Positions 6,410 through 13,525 of a stretch of DNA of 36,390 nt are shown here, piece by piece (positions within the stretch are counted from its first letter, which is position 1; each line of letters begins with the position of its first letter). The stretch lies in the IMG/VR virus record IMGVR_UViG_3300033388_005498, positions 1-36,390 of that record. One strand, given 5' to 3'. Source of the DNA: a virus. A program made the position numbers and the translations under genes. The notes under the pieces are model-generated. The model ran no database searches. It worked only from the letters and a program-made list of their open reading frames with translations, and was not told where the DNA came from.

Positions 6410-6738
6410 TGAAAACACAAACACTTTTAAAGATTAAAACTCCAGTTGGTGCCGCTACTTGGCATGAATATCCAATGTCTATGATTCTTCAAAAGATGTG
6501 TAGAAAAGTTGGTGCCAATTATTATAAGATAAATTTTTCTTCCAACGATTGGTATCGACAACACCAATGGCTAAGAGAAGAAGAAGAAGAGTTCCAAATA
6601 TGGATGACTGAATTTCTTAAACGAAAAGATGTCAGAGGACATTTTCGTTTGAATAGCCGTACAACTAAAAAAGAAAGGAGTAAGGTCGCACACGACTTTA
6701 CTTGGAACCACGGATGGAAAACTTATTCTGGATCATAG
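6409..6738 (+). CDS. Hypothetical phage protein, start fused to tRNA CCA end (109 aa)
   Basis: ATG 6409 uses the A of the tRNA CCA as its first base, and the acceptor-stem AAGGAG (6399-6404) is its RBS, four bases upstream. The protein has an acidic central helix (WLREEEEEFQIWMTEFLKR, about residues 54-72) and a basic C-terminal part ending in FTWNHGWKTYSGS. Proteins with a similar W-E/F-W helix and a closing GWKT are common in phages, but I know no function. It overlaps the next gene. Confidence 0.7.
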   Translation: MKTQTLLKIKTPVGAATWHEYPMSMILQKMCRKVGANYYKINFSSNDWYRQHQWLREEEEEFQIWMTEFLKRKDVRGHFRLNSRTTKKERSKVAHDFTWNHGWKTYSGS

Positions 6739-7214
6739 CACCGCTCTCGCATATATTGTGGGCAATTGCTGTAATGTTCAATGCTTGTGCAGATGCTCTT
6801 CAATATAAATACAGCACTTCTGTATTTTCTCTATTTAAAAAAGGGTCTTTTAATGAATGGTATTTTCGAGATCCTGATGATACTTGGCGGAGAAAATATA
6901 ATAGTACAGAAGACCATTCTATGCAAAGAAAAAAACTTCTTGGAATACAGATACCAGCCGTTTTTTTCGATGGTTGGCATCTATTCAAAATGTTAAGACA
7001 GTTTTTTACATTTCTGACTTTCATGGCATGCACCGTATCAGGTACGACATGGGTTTACTATGAGATATATACATCAAACGATGTTATACTTTATTCATGG
7101 ACAATTATAGGCGTAAGCCTTATTGTGTTCATGATGGTAACAAGTGGAACTCATGAATTATTTTTTAAGCATATTTTAATGAAAAAGAATTACTCTAAAA
7201 GGGGTATAAAATGA
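6714..7214 (+). CDS. Multi-pass membrane protein (166 aa)
   Basis: ATG 6714 (MENLFWIIAPLSHILW) is preferred; a TTG at 6702 lies further inside the upstream gene. Hydrophobic segments fall near residues 3-25, 97-118 and 127-148, with a polar, basic region between the first two (YSTSVFSLFKKGSFNEWYFRD). It probably sits in the host inner membrane. There is no holin-specific signature and lysis genes are elsewhere, so its role is unknown. Confidence 0.6.
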   Translation: MENLFWIIAPLSHILWAIAVMFNACADALQYKYSTSVFSLFKKGSFNEWYFRDPDDTWRRKYNSTEDHSMQRKKLLGIQIPAVFFDGWHLFKMLRQFFTFLTFMACTVSGTTWVYYEIYTSNDVILYSWTIIGVSLIVFMMVTSGTHELFFKHILMKKNYSKRGIK

Positions 7215-7453
7215 TAAAGTTTTTAACCAAAGAAGAACTGCAGATTATTACCGATGCTTTACTATTTGCCTCCACATGTGACATCGATGCTGATTTTAGC
7301 GACGATAGTTATCTTGATCGGATGGTGGATGTCGCTGAAAAGCTAAAATCCAATCCATCTCAACGACTATCAATTTATGTTGGTGGCAAATTTGAAGATG
7401 AAAAACGTGCAAAACGAATCGGTAAAAACTTTCATATAAAACATGAAAAGTAA
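7211..7453 (+). CDS. Hypothetical protein (80 aa)
   Basis: ATG 7211 has an AGGGG site and overlaps the upstream stop. The protein is small, acidic at first (TCDIDADFSDDSYLD) and basic at the end. It appears helical and soluble. No family is recognised. It is overlapped by the methyltransferase start at 7443. Confidence 0.6.
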   Translation: MIKFLTKEELQIITDALLFASTCDIDADFSDDSYLDRMVDVAEKLKSNPSQRLSIYVGGKFEDEKRAKRIGKNFHIKHEK

Positions 7454-8114
7454 AAGCCACGTAAAATGTCCAATATGTAACACTGCAAATCTTCCTCATA
7501 TAAATAATTACCATATATGCAGGACTTGCAATTCCTTTTACCTATTCCCCATAAAAACCAAAGACTATACTGACGGATTTTGGGATGCCTTTTATTCTCA
7601 ATTCTATATAGATTCCGATAGGATTTTAGATTGTCATGATTTAGTCAACGATAATAAACATCTTTTTACTGAAGATGTCTTAGAGATAGGGTCTGGAATA
7701 GGTTATTTCATAAGGGCTTTAAATGAGATGAATATCTCTAATATTGGTATTGATAACAATCGTTCAGCTATTACATATGCTAAATTATATAATAAAGCTA
7801 ATATAGAATACTTTGACGTTGAAAATCCATTTGATATGGTTAAAATGGACGATCGAGTAAGGGTTAAAACGGTTTGTATATACAATACACTTGAGTGTTT
7901 TAGAACACCAGTACAGACGATGAAGTTCATTAAGCGCTTTGCTAAGGCTTATATACATATTATTGTAAGTAGTCAGAGCGTTCACTCTATAACTTCTACT
8001 AACTTTTGTATGTATAATGAAGACACAATACGAGTCCTAGCAGCTAATATCGGCTGTATAGTAGAGAGGATTATAAAGGATGGAGAGAAGCTTGATGTCA
8101 TACTCAAAATATGA
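7443..8114 (+). CDS. Zinc-ribbon class I SAM methyltransferase (223 aa)
   Basis: An N-terminal zinc ribbon (CPIC at 9-12, CRTC at 26-29) is followed by the SAM-binding motif I VLEIGSGIGYF (79-89) and IGIDNNRSAITYAK, where the acidic residue would bind the ribose. The order of zinc ribbon then Rossmann methyltransferase is that of small sugar or metabolite methyltransferases (Methyltransf_23-like). Given the sugar genes nearby, a deoxysugar is one possible substrate; nucleic acid or protein cannot be excluded. Confidence 0.75.
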   Translation: MKSKSHVKCPICNTANLPHINNYHICRTCNSFYLFPIKTKDYTDGFWDAFYSQFYIDSDRILDCHDLVNDNKHLFTEDVLEIGSGIGYFIRALNEMNISNIGIDNNRSAITYAKLYNKANIEYFDVENPFDMVKMDDRVRVKTVCIYNTLECFRTPVQTMKFIKRFAKAYIHIIVSSQSVHSITSTNFCMYNEDTIRVLAANIGCIVERIIKDGEKLDVILKI

Positions 8115-8292
8115 TCCTTTAAAATTAAAAAAAAGTACAAAACACGCTGCTAAAAAAGGCCAATCTTTATTTGGAAAGCCTTGCATGTTTCCAAAAGGAT
8201 TTACCCTATTCAAAGTTCATAATAACACTAAGGATAGGGATGGTTGGGGCGTTTATCAGTGGATAAAAGATGACTCGACAACCAGTGCATAG
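8095..8292 (+). CDS. Hypothetical small basic protein (65 aa)
   Basis: ATG 8095 (MSYSKYDPLKLKK) has GGAGAG seven bases upstream and is preferred over ATG 8080. It overlaps the methyltransferase end. The protein is Lys-rich with a central QSLFGKPCMF segment. A similar KQSLFGYPY occurs in the next small ORF, so the two may be distantly duplicated. The function is unknown. Confidence 0.5.
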   Translation: MSYSKYDPLKLKKSTKHAAKKGQSLFGKPCMFPKGFTLFKVHNNTKDRDGWGVYQWIKDDSTTSA

Positions 8293-8527
8293 CGGAATCC
8301 ATAAAAAACAATCACTATTTGGTTATCCATATATATCTATACATCATGATAACCGCTTGTACCTATATTGGGAAGGTACAAATGAACTTATAAGAACAGG
8401 AGACACATTAGATGCCCACATCGCGACCAGAACCAGTACCATTTATCGTGAACAAAATAATAACCCTCAAACCAAGAACAGTATTAGATGTAGGAATAGG
8501 CTTCGGAAAATGGGGTTTTTTAGCTAG
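8270..8527 (+). CDS. Possible small protein overlapping the next methyltransferase (85 aa)
   Basis: ATG 8270 overlaps the previous gene's end. Residues 1-47 (containing HKKQSLFGYPYISIHHDNRLYLYWEG) look protein-like. The last 38 residues lie in another frame over the well-supported methyltransferase at 8412 and look non-native. It could be a real short gene with a long 3' overlap or a chance ORF; without it, 8293-8411 would be non-coding. Confidence 0.35.
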   Translation: MTRQPVHSGIHKKQSLFGYPYISIHHDNRLYLYWEGTNELIRTGDTLDAHIATRTSTIYREQNNNPQTKNSIRCRNRLRKMGFFS

Positions 8528-8966
8528 AGAATATACTGATATCTGGCTTAATCATTGTAATGACGTTGATGGTTATAAAAAGGAAAATTGGAAAAGTACA
8601 GTTGATGGAATTGAGATCTTTGATGGATACATAGAACAGTTACAACGAGAAATTTATGACAACATATGGATAGGAGATGCATGTGAGTTAATTCCAGCTC
8701 TTCGTACAAAATATGATATGATTATCGCATCTGACATGTTAGAGCATATGGAAGGTGAAAAAGGCTATGACTTACTTAGTTCTATCAGAGATAAGTGTCA
8801 TAATGCATTTATAGTCACTCCTATAAAAGTGTTGGCCCAGGGCCCAGTTTATCAAAATCAAAACGAGATCCATGTTCATGAGTGGACAAAGGAACAACTA
8901 GAAAATTGGGGAACCGTTACAGTAGCTGGGGGAGCACATATACTTGAAATTCACAACAACACTTGA
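8412..8966 (+). CDS. Class I SAM-dependent methyltransferase (184 aa)
   Basis: ATG 8412 follows AGGAG nine bases upstream. Motif I is VLDVGIGFGKWGF (24-36), then VDGIEIFDGY with an acidic residue for SAM ribose, and YDMIIASDMLEHME as motif IV. The last resembles the SDxLEH loop of small-molecule and lipid methyltransferases rather than the DPPY/NPPY of DNA N6/N4 enzymes. The substrate is unknown; it may belong with the glycan-modifying genes. It ends overlapping the HNH gene. Confidence 0.75.
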   Translation: MPTSRPEPVPFIVNKIITLKPRTVLDVGIGFGKWGFLAREYTDIWLNHCNDVDGYKKENWKSTVDGIEIFDGYIEQLQREIYDNIWIGDACELIPALRTKYDMIIASDMLEHMEGEKGYDLLSSIRDKCHNAFIVTPIKVLAQGPVYQNQNEIHVHEWTKEQLENWGTVTVAGGAHILEIHNNT

Positions 8967-9303
8967 TAATCTGTGGAGAGATGTTGTAAAGATTAAAGCG
9001 GGTCACCAGTGTGAGCGGTGTACTCGCCAAGAAGAACTTCATTCACACCACATCATTAAAAGAACTTACCACCCAACAAGATTAGATCTAAATAACGGTA
9101 TATGCTTATGCGCTATCTGCCACAAGATTGCACATGATCACGAGGATATGTTTAGGTTGTGGGTCGCTAAGAAGCGCCCATTAGAAGCATTAGAAGCCAA
9201 AAAACATTCAACCGAGAAATTAGATTTATATCTCATAGAAGCTTACCTATTAGGCGCTAAATACGCTTACACAAACTTCCCTAAACTATCTTTATACCCG
9301 TAA
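8944..9303 (+). CDS. HNH endonuclease (119 aa)
   Basis: The start is TTG 8944, with a GGGGAG upstream. A zinc-stabilised HNH core is present: CERC (23-26), HSHHIIKR (33-40), a long beta-hairpin spacer and CLCAICHKIAH (54-64). The enzyme would nick or cut DNA in a metal-dependent way. Free-standing HNH genes of this size are often mobile homing endonucleases. It is the last gene before a terminator and a long non-coding stretch. Confidence 0.85.
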   Translation: MKFTTTLDNLWRDVVKIKAGHQCERCTRQEELHSHHIIKRTYHPTRLDLNNGICLCAICHKIAHDHEDMFRLWVAKKRPLEALEAKKHSTEKLDLYLIEAYLLGAKYAYTNFPKLSLYP

Positions 9304-9315
9304 AGGTATAATTTT
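9292..9315 (+). terminator. Rho-independent-type terminator (first of a tandem pair)
   Basis: TTATACC (9292-9298) and GGTATAA (9305-9311) form a 7-bp stem around the HNH stop codon, followed by TTTT. Exactly 40 bases on, TTTATACCCGTTCAGGTACATTTT (from 9331) is a decayed copy with a shorter stem. The tandem arrangement looks like a duplicated terminator. Confidence 0.5.
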
Positions 9316-9426
9316 CGCTATTTTCTATTTTTTATACCCGTTCAGGTACATTTTGGACGGGCTTCTTGCCAAACTCTATTTTATTAAACTTATGTTTTGT
9401 TTCTACTTATACTTTAATTACAACTT

Positions 9427-9455
9427 TTTAAGTATCAACTAATCTAATATATAGT
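9427..9455 (+). promoter_or_regulatory. Weak promoter candidate for the 9.5-kb RNA
   Basis: TTTAAG (9427-9432), 17 bases, TATAGT (9450-9455). The -35 is poor and the area is AT-rich, so chance is possible. It is placed suitably for the structured region that follows. Confidence 0.3.
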
Positions 9456-9461
9456 TTAACT

Positions 9462-9948
9462 AATAAAAGGGGATGCAAGGCTAGGGCTATAGTTTTAGAA
9501 GATCAGTAACTCGCAGTCGTGTACTCTAAGGATCAAAATGTTCTTCCAGTAACATTTTTAACTAGGGTGCTCCACACGACCGCTTTGATGTATCTGTTCC
9601 CTGTAACCATGTGCTCACTTTATGTTCTTAGGAACAATACAAAAGTGAACACAATAGAACTGATAGACACTCGTAAAGTGAACTCGGTCTATGCTAATAT
9701 CCTCACAGGAAACTTAGATACATAAGTAACTGTTGTTTAAAGATTTATCTATTCTGAAGGATTAGACACAATTAGCCATTGCTGTCTTACGGGGAAGAAA
9801 AAAAATATAGTCGGTTTGACCTACTACCGATAAGGGTAACGAGAAGGTTCTTGTTGAGGAAAGGTTTATCCTAGTTTCTCGTTCCGCCCGCGTCCTTTCA
9901 ATTTGTAACCAGCGTTATGGCAAGCTCTTTTAGATACTGTGAGCTTTT
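9462..9948 (+). ncRNA. Structured non-coding RNA candidate
   Basis: 9304-9929 holds no convincing gene. Strong helices cluster here. 9610-9621/9642-9653 form a 12-bp stem with one mismatch, capped by TGTTC-TTAG-GAACA (9623-9636). Others are 9663-9668/9687-9692 (ATAGAC/GTCTAT), 9764-9772/9778-9787 (AGACACAAT/ATTG-C-TGTCT), a TCGGT/ACCGA hairpin near 9812-9832, and AACGAGAA/TTCTCGTT near 9838-9885. AAAGTGAAC occurs twice (9642, 9674). A hairpin with a short T run closes it at 9922-9948. The 68-codon ORF at 9519 crosses these helices and is not believed. The RNA family is not recognised. Confidence 0.45.
9922..9948 (+). terminator. Terminator-like hairpin after the 9.5-kb RNA
   Basis: AAGCTC (9922-9927) pairs with GAGCTT (9941-9946), followed by a TTTT run that overlaps the last stem bases. 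It lies within the last codons of the convergent minus-strand gene, so it would stop rightward transcripts from running against that gene. Confidence 0.35.
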
Positions 9949-10370
9949 GAGTCAATATTAACGGGGACGTTTAATTCATTCCAGCACGCCTTGCAGTACA
10001 ATTCGTAATCTGGAAGCCTAAATTCTTTTATAAACTTAATGTTTTTACAGAACATATACAAATATCTTGTTCTCGTATTACATTTACTACATTTGTATTC
10101 TTTAGATTTTCTTAGTTCGTACCACATAAACTTGAACCAATCCATCTTATTTTTGTCTTCTTCGAACTTCCACTTTAAGTAGTCCCGTTTTCTAGGACTT
10201 AACCTATCAAATTTTTTTTTAGTAATAAAGACTATTTCTAAATCTTTTTGATATTTTTTTAAACAAGTTCTAAAGATGACAAATTCTCTATCGTCCAGCT
10301 TCAAGTTAGGAAGGGACTCTTGTCGTGTCTTCCTGATTTCCCATCGTTCTTTTGATTTATTAATGATCAT
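9930..10370 (-). CDS. Zinc-binding hypothetical protein (146 aa)
   Basis: On the minus strand, ATG at 10370 follows an AGGGG site. The protein is very basic in its first 95 residues (RWEIRKTRQE, KKYQKDLEIVFITKKKFDRLSPRKRD). It ends with a split zinc ribbon, CSKCNTRTRY and YCKACW. This suggests nucleic-acid binding. It is the second gene of a short leftward unit headed by tRNA-Met. Family not recognised. Confidence 0.6.
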   Translation of the reverse strand: MIINKSKERWEIRKTRQESLPNLKLDDREFVIFRTCLKKYQKDLEIVFITKKKFDRLSPRKRDYLKWKFEEDKNKMDWFKFMWYELRKSKEYKCSKCNTRTRYLYMFCKNIKFIKEFRLPDYELYCKACWNELNVPVNIDSKAHSI

Positions 10371-10395
10371 CTATAAATACCCCTAATTGCAAAAA

Positions 10396-10740
10396 TCAAA
10401 ATGGTATGTTTTTTTCAAGATTTTTAAAGGCTTCAACGGCTTTAGCTACATTCTCTTCAACATCAGGTTGAGTCTTAGACATAAGCGTTTGTTTCTTTAA
10501 AGGTTCCTCCGCCATCTTTTTAAAGGTCATTCTAACTATTGTTGAAGGATTATACCATGTTGAGTTTCCATTTGGAGTTTCGACCATTATTCCTTTTTCA
10601 TGAAAGATTCCAGCTAAATGGTCAGGCTCGCCTCTCCACTCTTGTTCTATCTTCATAGTAGTGCCCGAGATAGGATCAAGTACATAATATGTAACCTTAT
10701 GCATTGGTGTCGTATGTGTTTTTGCTGATTGTCCATTCAT
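10396..10740 (-). CDS. Hypothetical protein next to tRNA-Met (114 aa)
   Basis: ATG at 10740 (MNGQSAKTHTTPMHKVTYYV) lies two bases past the discriminator of tRNA-Met. A longer frame to 10863 would run through the tRNA and is rejected. No Shine-Dalgarno is visible; Met at codon 13 is an alternative start. A beta-rich N-terminal domain (KVTYYVLDPISGTTMKIEQE, then WYNPSTIVRMTFKK) is followed by a charged tail. The family is not recognised. Confidence 0.55.
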   Translation of the reverse strand: MNGQSAKTHTTPMHKVTYYVLDPISGTTMKIEQEWRGEPDHLAGIFHEKGIMVETPNGNSTWYNPSTIVRMTFKKMAEEPLKKQTLMSKTQPDVEENVAKAVEAFKNLEKNIPF

Positions 10741-10742
10741 AG

Positions 10743-10818
10743 TGGTGGGGGTGTGATTTGAACACACGATCTCTGGCTTATGAAACCAGCGGGAACGTCC
10801 TGACTTCCCTACCCCACT
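10743..10818 (-). tRNA. tRNA with CAU anticodon (Met or Ile2)
   Basis: The minus-strand cloverleaf has acceptor pairs 2-7 (GTGGGG/CCCCAC), D-stem GGGA/TCCC, an anticodon stem CTGGT/GCCAG with loop TTCATAA, a variable loop AGATC, and a T-arm GTGTG-TTCAAAT-CACAC. Position 1-72 is A opposite C, a mismatch. The three G:C pairs typical of initiators are absent from the anticodon stem, so an elongator Met or a lysidine-type Ile2 tRNA is likelier than fMet. CCA is not encoded in the normal place (CTA follows). Confidence 0.85.
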
Positions 10819-10834
10819 AATTGTGAAACATCTA

Positions 10835-10863
10835 AGTATACGGAATTTTTTTTCAAAAGTCAA
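10835..10863 (-). promoter_or_regulatory. Sigma70-type promoter of the leftward tRNA-Met unit
   Basis: On the minus strand TTGACT (10863-10858), 17 bases, TATACT (10840-10835). Transcription would begin about ten bases before the tRNA. The -35 lies back to back with that of the rightward promoter at 10876. Confidence 0.75.
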
Positions 10864-10875
10864 GAAAAAAATAAC

Positions 10876-10904
10876 TTGACTTTATAAAATCTTTTTCATA
10901 AATT
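10876..10904 (+). promoter_or_regulatory. Sigma70-type promoter of the rightward unit
   Basis: TTGACT (10876-10881), 17 bases, TAAATT (10899-10904). The predicted start of transcription is at or next to ATG 10911, so the mRNA may be leaderless. Same consensus as the other three strong promoters. Confidence 0.6.
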
Positions 10905-10910
10905 AACAAC

Positions 10911-11378
10911 ATGGGTATAAATACTGTTTGGTCGGGGCCATCCCCGAGACAAGTATCAAGAAAAAGAAAAACAGACTCTCTAATGCAGGGCAAGCTTAAG
11001 GATGGAATGTGCAATATAGATGTAAATGACCGTAAAGCAATGTTCACCTTCCATAACAAAGGCAAGAGTACTAAGGGAGAGGTTGCGCTGGCTGGGTGTG
11101 ATGTATCGATGTCTGCACAGGTAGCTGGTTCTGTCAACACATCTTTTTTTATAAAACTGTATTTAAATGATTTTGAAAGCGCCTTTCCAAAAATAGAAAT
11201 CGGCTCTCTTTTTCATGACTGGGATATTACAATGAGTATCGGTGCTATTAAAGGGCGGGCCACAATAGAAGCTATAGATATATGCCAAGAGATGGATACA
11301 ATTCAAGGGATTGGATCAATGCGTACATATGCTTATGGCGGAACTAGATATGTAGAAATAAATGGAGGAATAAGATGA
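10911..11378 (+). CDS. Hypothetical protein, possibly from a leaderless mRNA (155 aa)
   Basis: ATG 10911 sits seven bases after the -10 box of the promoter, with no room for an RBS. The next in-frame ATG (10983-10985) also lacks a clear RBS. The first 25 residues are basic. The rest is a beta-rich domain (KAMFTFHNKGKSTKGEVAL, then MSIGAIKGRATIEAIDI) without known motifs. The stop overlaps the ATG of the epimerase (ATGA), so it heads the sugar-gene operon. Confidence 0.6.
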   Translation: MGINTVWSGPSPRQVSRKRKTDSLMQGKLKDGMCNIDVNDRKAMFTFHNKGKSTKGEVALAGCDVSMSAQVAGSVNTSFFIKLYLNDFESAFPKIEIGSLFHDWDITMSIGAIKGRATIEAIDICQEMDTIQGIGSMRTYAYGGTRYVEINGGIR

Positions 11379-12331
11379 AAGTTCTTTTATTAGGTGGTGG
11401 CGGTTACTTAGGAACTCGTTTAGCAAGTTTTTTAAAGTCTTTAGGAATGAGTATAACTGTTGTTGACTTGTTTTGGTTCGGTAACTATGTAGCCCCAAGA
11501 ATTAAAACGATTCATGGAGATGTTTCCGATGTTTCTGTGGATCAGTATACAAGTTTTGATGCAGTCGTTTATTTGGCTGGTCTTTCAAATGATCCAATGG
11601 CCGAGTTTAGCCCAAGATTAAATTACATACACAATGCATCATATCCAATGCTTTGTGCTACAAAGGCAAGGGACGCTGGGGTGAAAAGGTTTGTATTCGC
11701 CAGCTCGTGCTCTATATATGGCAAGGGCCACATGTGTGGTGAATATGATAGTATAAAAACAGACTATCCTTACGGTATATCTAAATGGCAAGCAGAACAG
11801 GGCTTAGAACTTCTCGAGACCGAGGACTTTAAATTGACGTTCTTACGCAAAGGGACACTCGGTGGCCATTCGGAGAGAATGAGGTTTGACATCGCGGTTA
11901 ACAGAATGTTTAAAACAGTTATAATGGACAACAAAATCACGGTATATGATCCAAATGCATTCCGACCACTTCTCGACATGGATGATGCTCTCAGGGCATA
12001 TGCAAGCGCTGTCACTGCTCCCCCTCATATCAAAGGCCCATATAACATCGTTTCCGAAAACGTAACCATACTGGAATTGGCAATGAGAATAAAACAATAT
12101 ATGGAAAGCGAAAAGATGGCCGATGACATATTTATCAACAACTTGGAACAAAAGGAAATGCGTGATTACAGTGCCAATTGGAATAATGCGATGAATGATC
12201 TTGGATTTTCGGGTAATAATGCACTGGAACATACCATCGATGAATTATGGAAAAATCGGGATAGGTATGATTATGACGATCCTAATACTGTAAATATAGA
12301 AATTTTTGCAAAAATACAGGATGAATTATGA
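11375..12331 (+). CDS. NAD-dependent epimerase/dehydratase (extended SDR, 318 aa)
   Basis: This is an extended short-chain dehydrogenase acting on nucleotide-sugars. GGGGYLG (7-13) is the GxxGxxG dinucleotide motif. AVVYLAGLSNDPM holds the NAD-proximal strand; SSCSIYG carries the catalytic Ser and YPYGISK the Tyr-x3-Lys pair. A C-terminal substrate domain with FRPLLDMDDALRAY matches GalE/RmlB/WcaG relatives. Epimerase, dehydratase or reductase chemistry cannot be separated by sequence alone. ATG 11375 has GGAGG and overlaps the upstream stop; RmlD-like follows with a four-base overlap. Confidence 0.85.
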   Translation: MKVLLLGGGGYLGTRLASFLKSLGMSITVVDLFWFGNYVAPRIKTIHGDVSDVSVDQYTSFDAVVYLAGLSNDPMAEFSPRLNYIHNASYPMLCATKARDAGVKRFVFASSCSIYGKGHMCGEYDSIKTDYPYGISKWQAEQGLELLETEDFKLTFLRKGTLGGHSERMRFDIAVNRMFKTVIMDNKITVYDPNAFRPLLDMDDALRAYASAVTAPPHIKGPYNIVSENVTILELAMRIKQYMESEKMADDIFINNLEQKEMRDYSANWNNAMNDLGFSGNNALEHTIDELWKNRDRYDYDDPNTVNIEIFAKIQDEL

Positions 12332-13167
12332 GAATAGCTATCATTGGTTACACAGGTATGCTTGGTAACGATCTTTTTACCTATCTTACAGCCAAGCAAC
12401 AAGAGGTTCTTGGCCTTAGTCACGAGGATATAGAAGTTACAGTTCCGTCCTCATTTGAAGTAATGGACGACTTTAAGCCAGAAATCATAATCAATACGTC
12501 ACAGTGCAATGTTGAGGACAGCGAAGCCGACCCGAAGAGAGCCCTTGAGATCAATGCGGGGGGAGCAGGGAACGTGGCAAAGTATGCTCAAAAATCTGGT
12601 GCCTCAGTAATTCACTTTAGTACTAATTATGTTTTTGATGGTTCTAAGAACATCTATCTTAATGAAGACGAGAAACCTTCGCCAATTAACATGTATGGTG
12701 TTTCAAAGTTAGCTGGTGAATACATGGTAAAGAATTATTGTGAGAAGCACTTTATAATAAGAACTTGTGGTTTATATAGTAAAATCCAAACTAGAAAGGG
12801 CCCTAGTCATATTCATGATGTGATCCTTGCTGGTAAGGATAAGTCTATTGACGCCGCTGGCAATTATTATTTTTCCCCTACTTGGACTTTACAGGTTTGT
12901 AAGGGTTTGGTACATCTGTTTGATGCGGGGGAGTATGGACTTTATCATATGACGTCCACTGGTGATTGTAGTTACTACGATTTTGTGAGTTTGATCGTAG
13001 AGGAACTCAGGCTTCCCGTCGAGGTTGTAAAGGTTGATATTGAGCTTGTGAATACTCCGCCACGTAGTTTGCTACATAATAAGAACCTTGAAGTTGTTGG
13101 ATTAAACAAAATGGATTTTTGGAACAGTGCCTTAAAGAGATGCTTATTAAATTTTGAGGTAGCATGA
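12328..13167 (+). CDS. RmlD-like dTDP-4-dehydrorhamnose reductase family protein (279 aa)
   Basis: An SDR of the RmlD subfamily, with GYTGMLG (7-13), the INTSQCNVEDSEADPKRA segment after the fourth strand, FSTNYVFDG and the active-site YGVSKLAGE. Late in the chain PPRSLLHNKNLE matches the RP-x-YS-L-D/N-x-x-L signature of this family. Family members reduce the 4-keto group of dTDP-sugars. With the upstream epimerase it probably finishes a deoxysugar nucleotide. The rhamnose route itself is not shown, because RmlA-C are absent from the window. Confidence 0.85.
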   Translation: MRIAIIGYTGMLGNDLFTYLTAKQQEVLGLSHEDIEVTVPSSFEVMDDFKPEIIINTSQCNVEDSEADPKRALEINAGGAGNVAKYAQKSGASVIHFSTNYVFDGSKNIYLNEDEKPSPINMYGVSKLAGEYMVKNYCEKHFIIRTCGLYSKIQTRKGPSHIHDVILAGKDKSIDAAGNYYFSPTWTLQVCKGLVHLFDAGEYGLYHMTSTGDCSYYDFVSLIVEELRLPVEVVKVDIELVNTPPRSLLHNKNLEVVGLNKMDFWNSALKRCLLNFEVA

Positions 13168-13484
13168 GCCTTGTTAATATGCTTGGAGGTATTGCTGCAA
13201 GTATTAGTGGGCTTGGTAATGTATTTGCTACCTCGACACAAGCCGTTAAGCAAACCGCTCTTAGTACGCAAAATCTTTCAGATGTAATGACAATGTTTGT
13301 TGTACCGATGTATAGGGGTAAGAGACGGTCTCTTTTTAAATGTGATTTTGCTACTTGGGGATCTTCACAGAATATGAAGAGTAGGCATGTTACGGTTGAT
13401 GGTTTATTTAAAGAAGATTTTGTATCACCGACATTTACTGGTACAGTCTCGACCTCTTCCACCAGCACAACGAGTACAATATAA
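13164..13484 (+). CDS. Hypothetical protein with Ser/Thr-rich C-tail (106 aa)
   Basis: ATG 13164 overlaps the reductase stop. The first 50 residues are small and hydrophobic (MLGGIAASISGLGNVFATS). A middle domain holds FKCDFATWGSSQNMKSRHVTVDG, and the protein ends in a low-complexity Ser/Thr tail (STSSTSTTSTI). The same kind of tail is on two proteins at 27758 and 27999 and on the major tail protein, so it may be a virion component encoded away from the structural block. Function unknown. Confidence 0.6.
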   Translation: MSLVNMLGGIAASISGLGNVFATSTQAVKQTALSTQNLSDVMTMFVVPMYRGKRRSLFKCDFATWGSSQNMKSRHVTVDGLFKEDFVSPTFTGTVSTSSTSTTSTI

Positions 13485-13486
13485 AT

Positions 13487-13515
13487 TTGACTTTTAAATA
13501 AAAAGGCCGTATATT
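13487..13515 (+). promoter_or_regulatory. Sigma70-type promoter
   Basis: TTGACT (13487-13492), 17 bases, TATATT (13510-13515), starting two bases after the stop codon of the Ser/Thr-tailed gene. It predicts transcription from about 13522 into the small-gene, dUTPase and replication operon. Confidence 0.75.
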
Positions 13516-13525
13516 AATGAATATA

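Noticed and set aside
9519-9725. 68-codon + strand ORF (GTG start) in the 9.5-kb gap
   Set aside because: It has no RBS, crosses the strongest RNA stems, and its residues do not look like a folded protein.
10741-10863. N-terminal extension of the minus-strand gene to 10863
   Set aside because: The extension reads through the tRNA-Met gene and its promoter.
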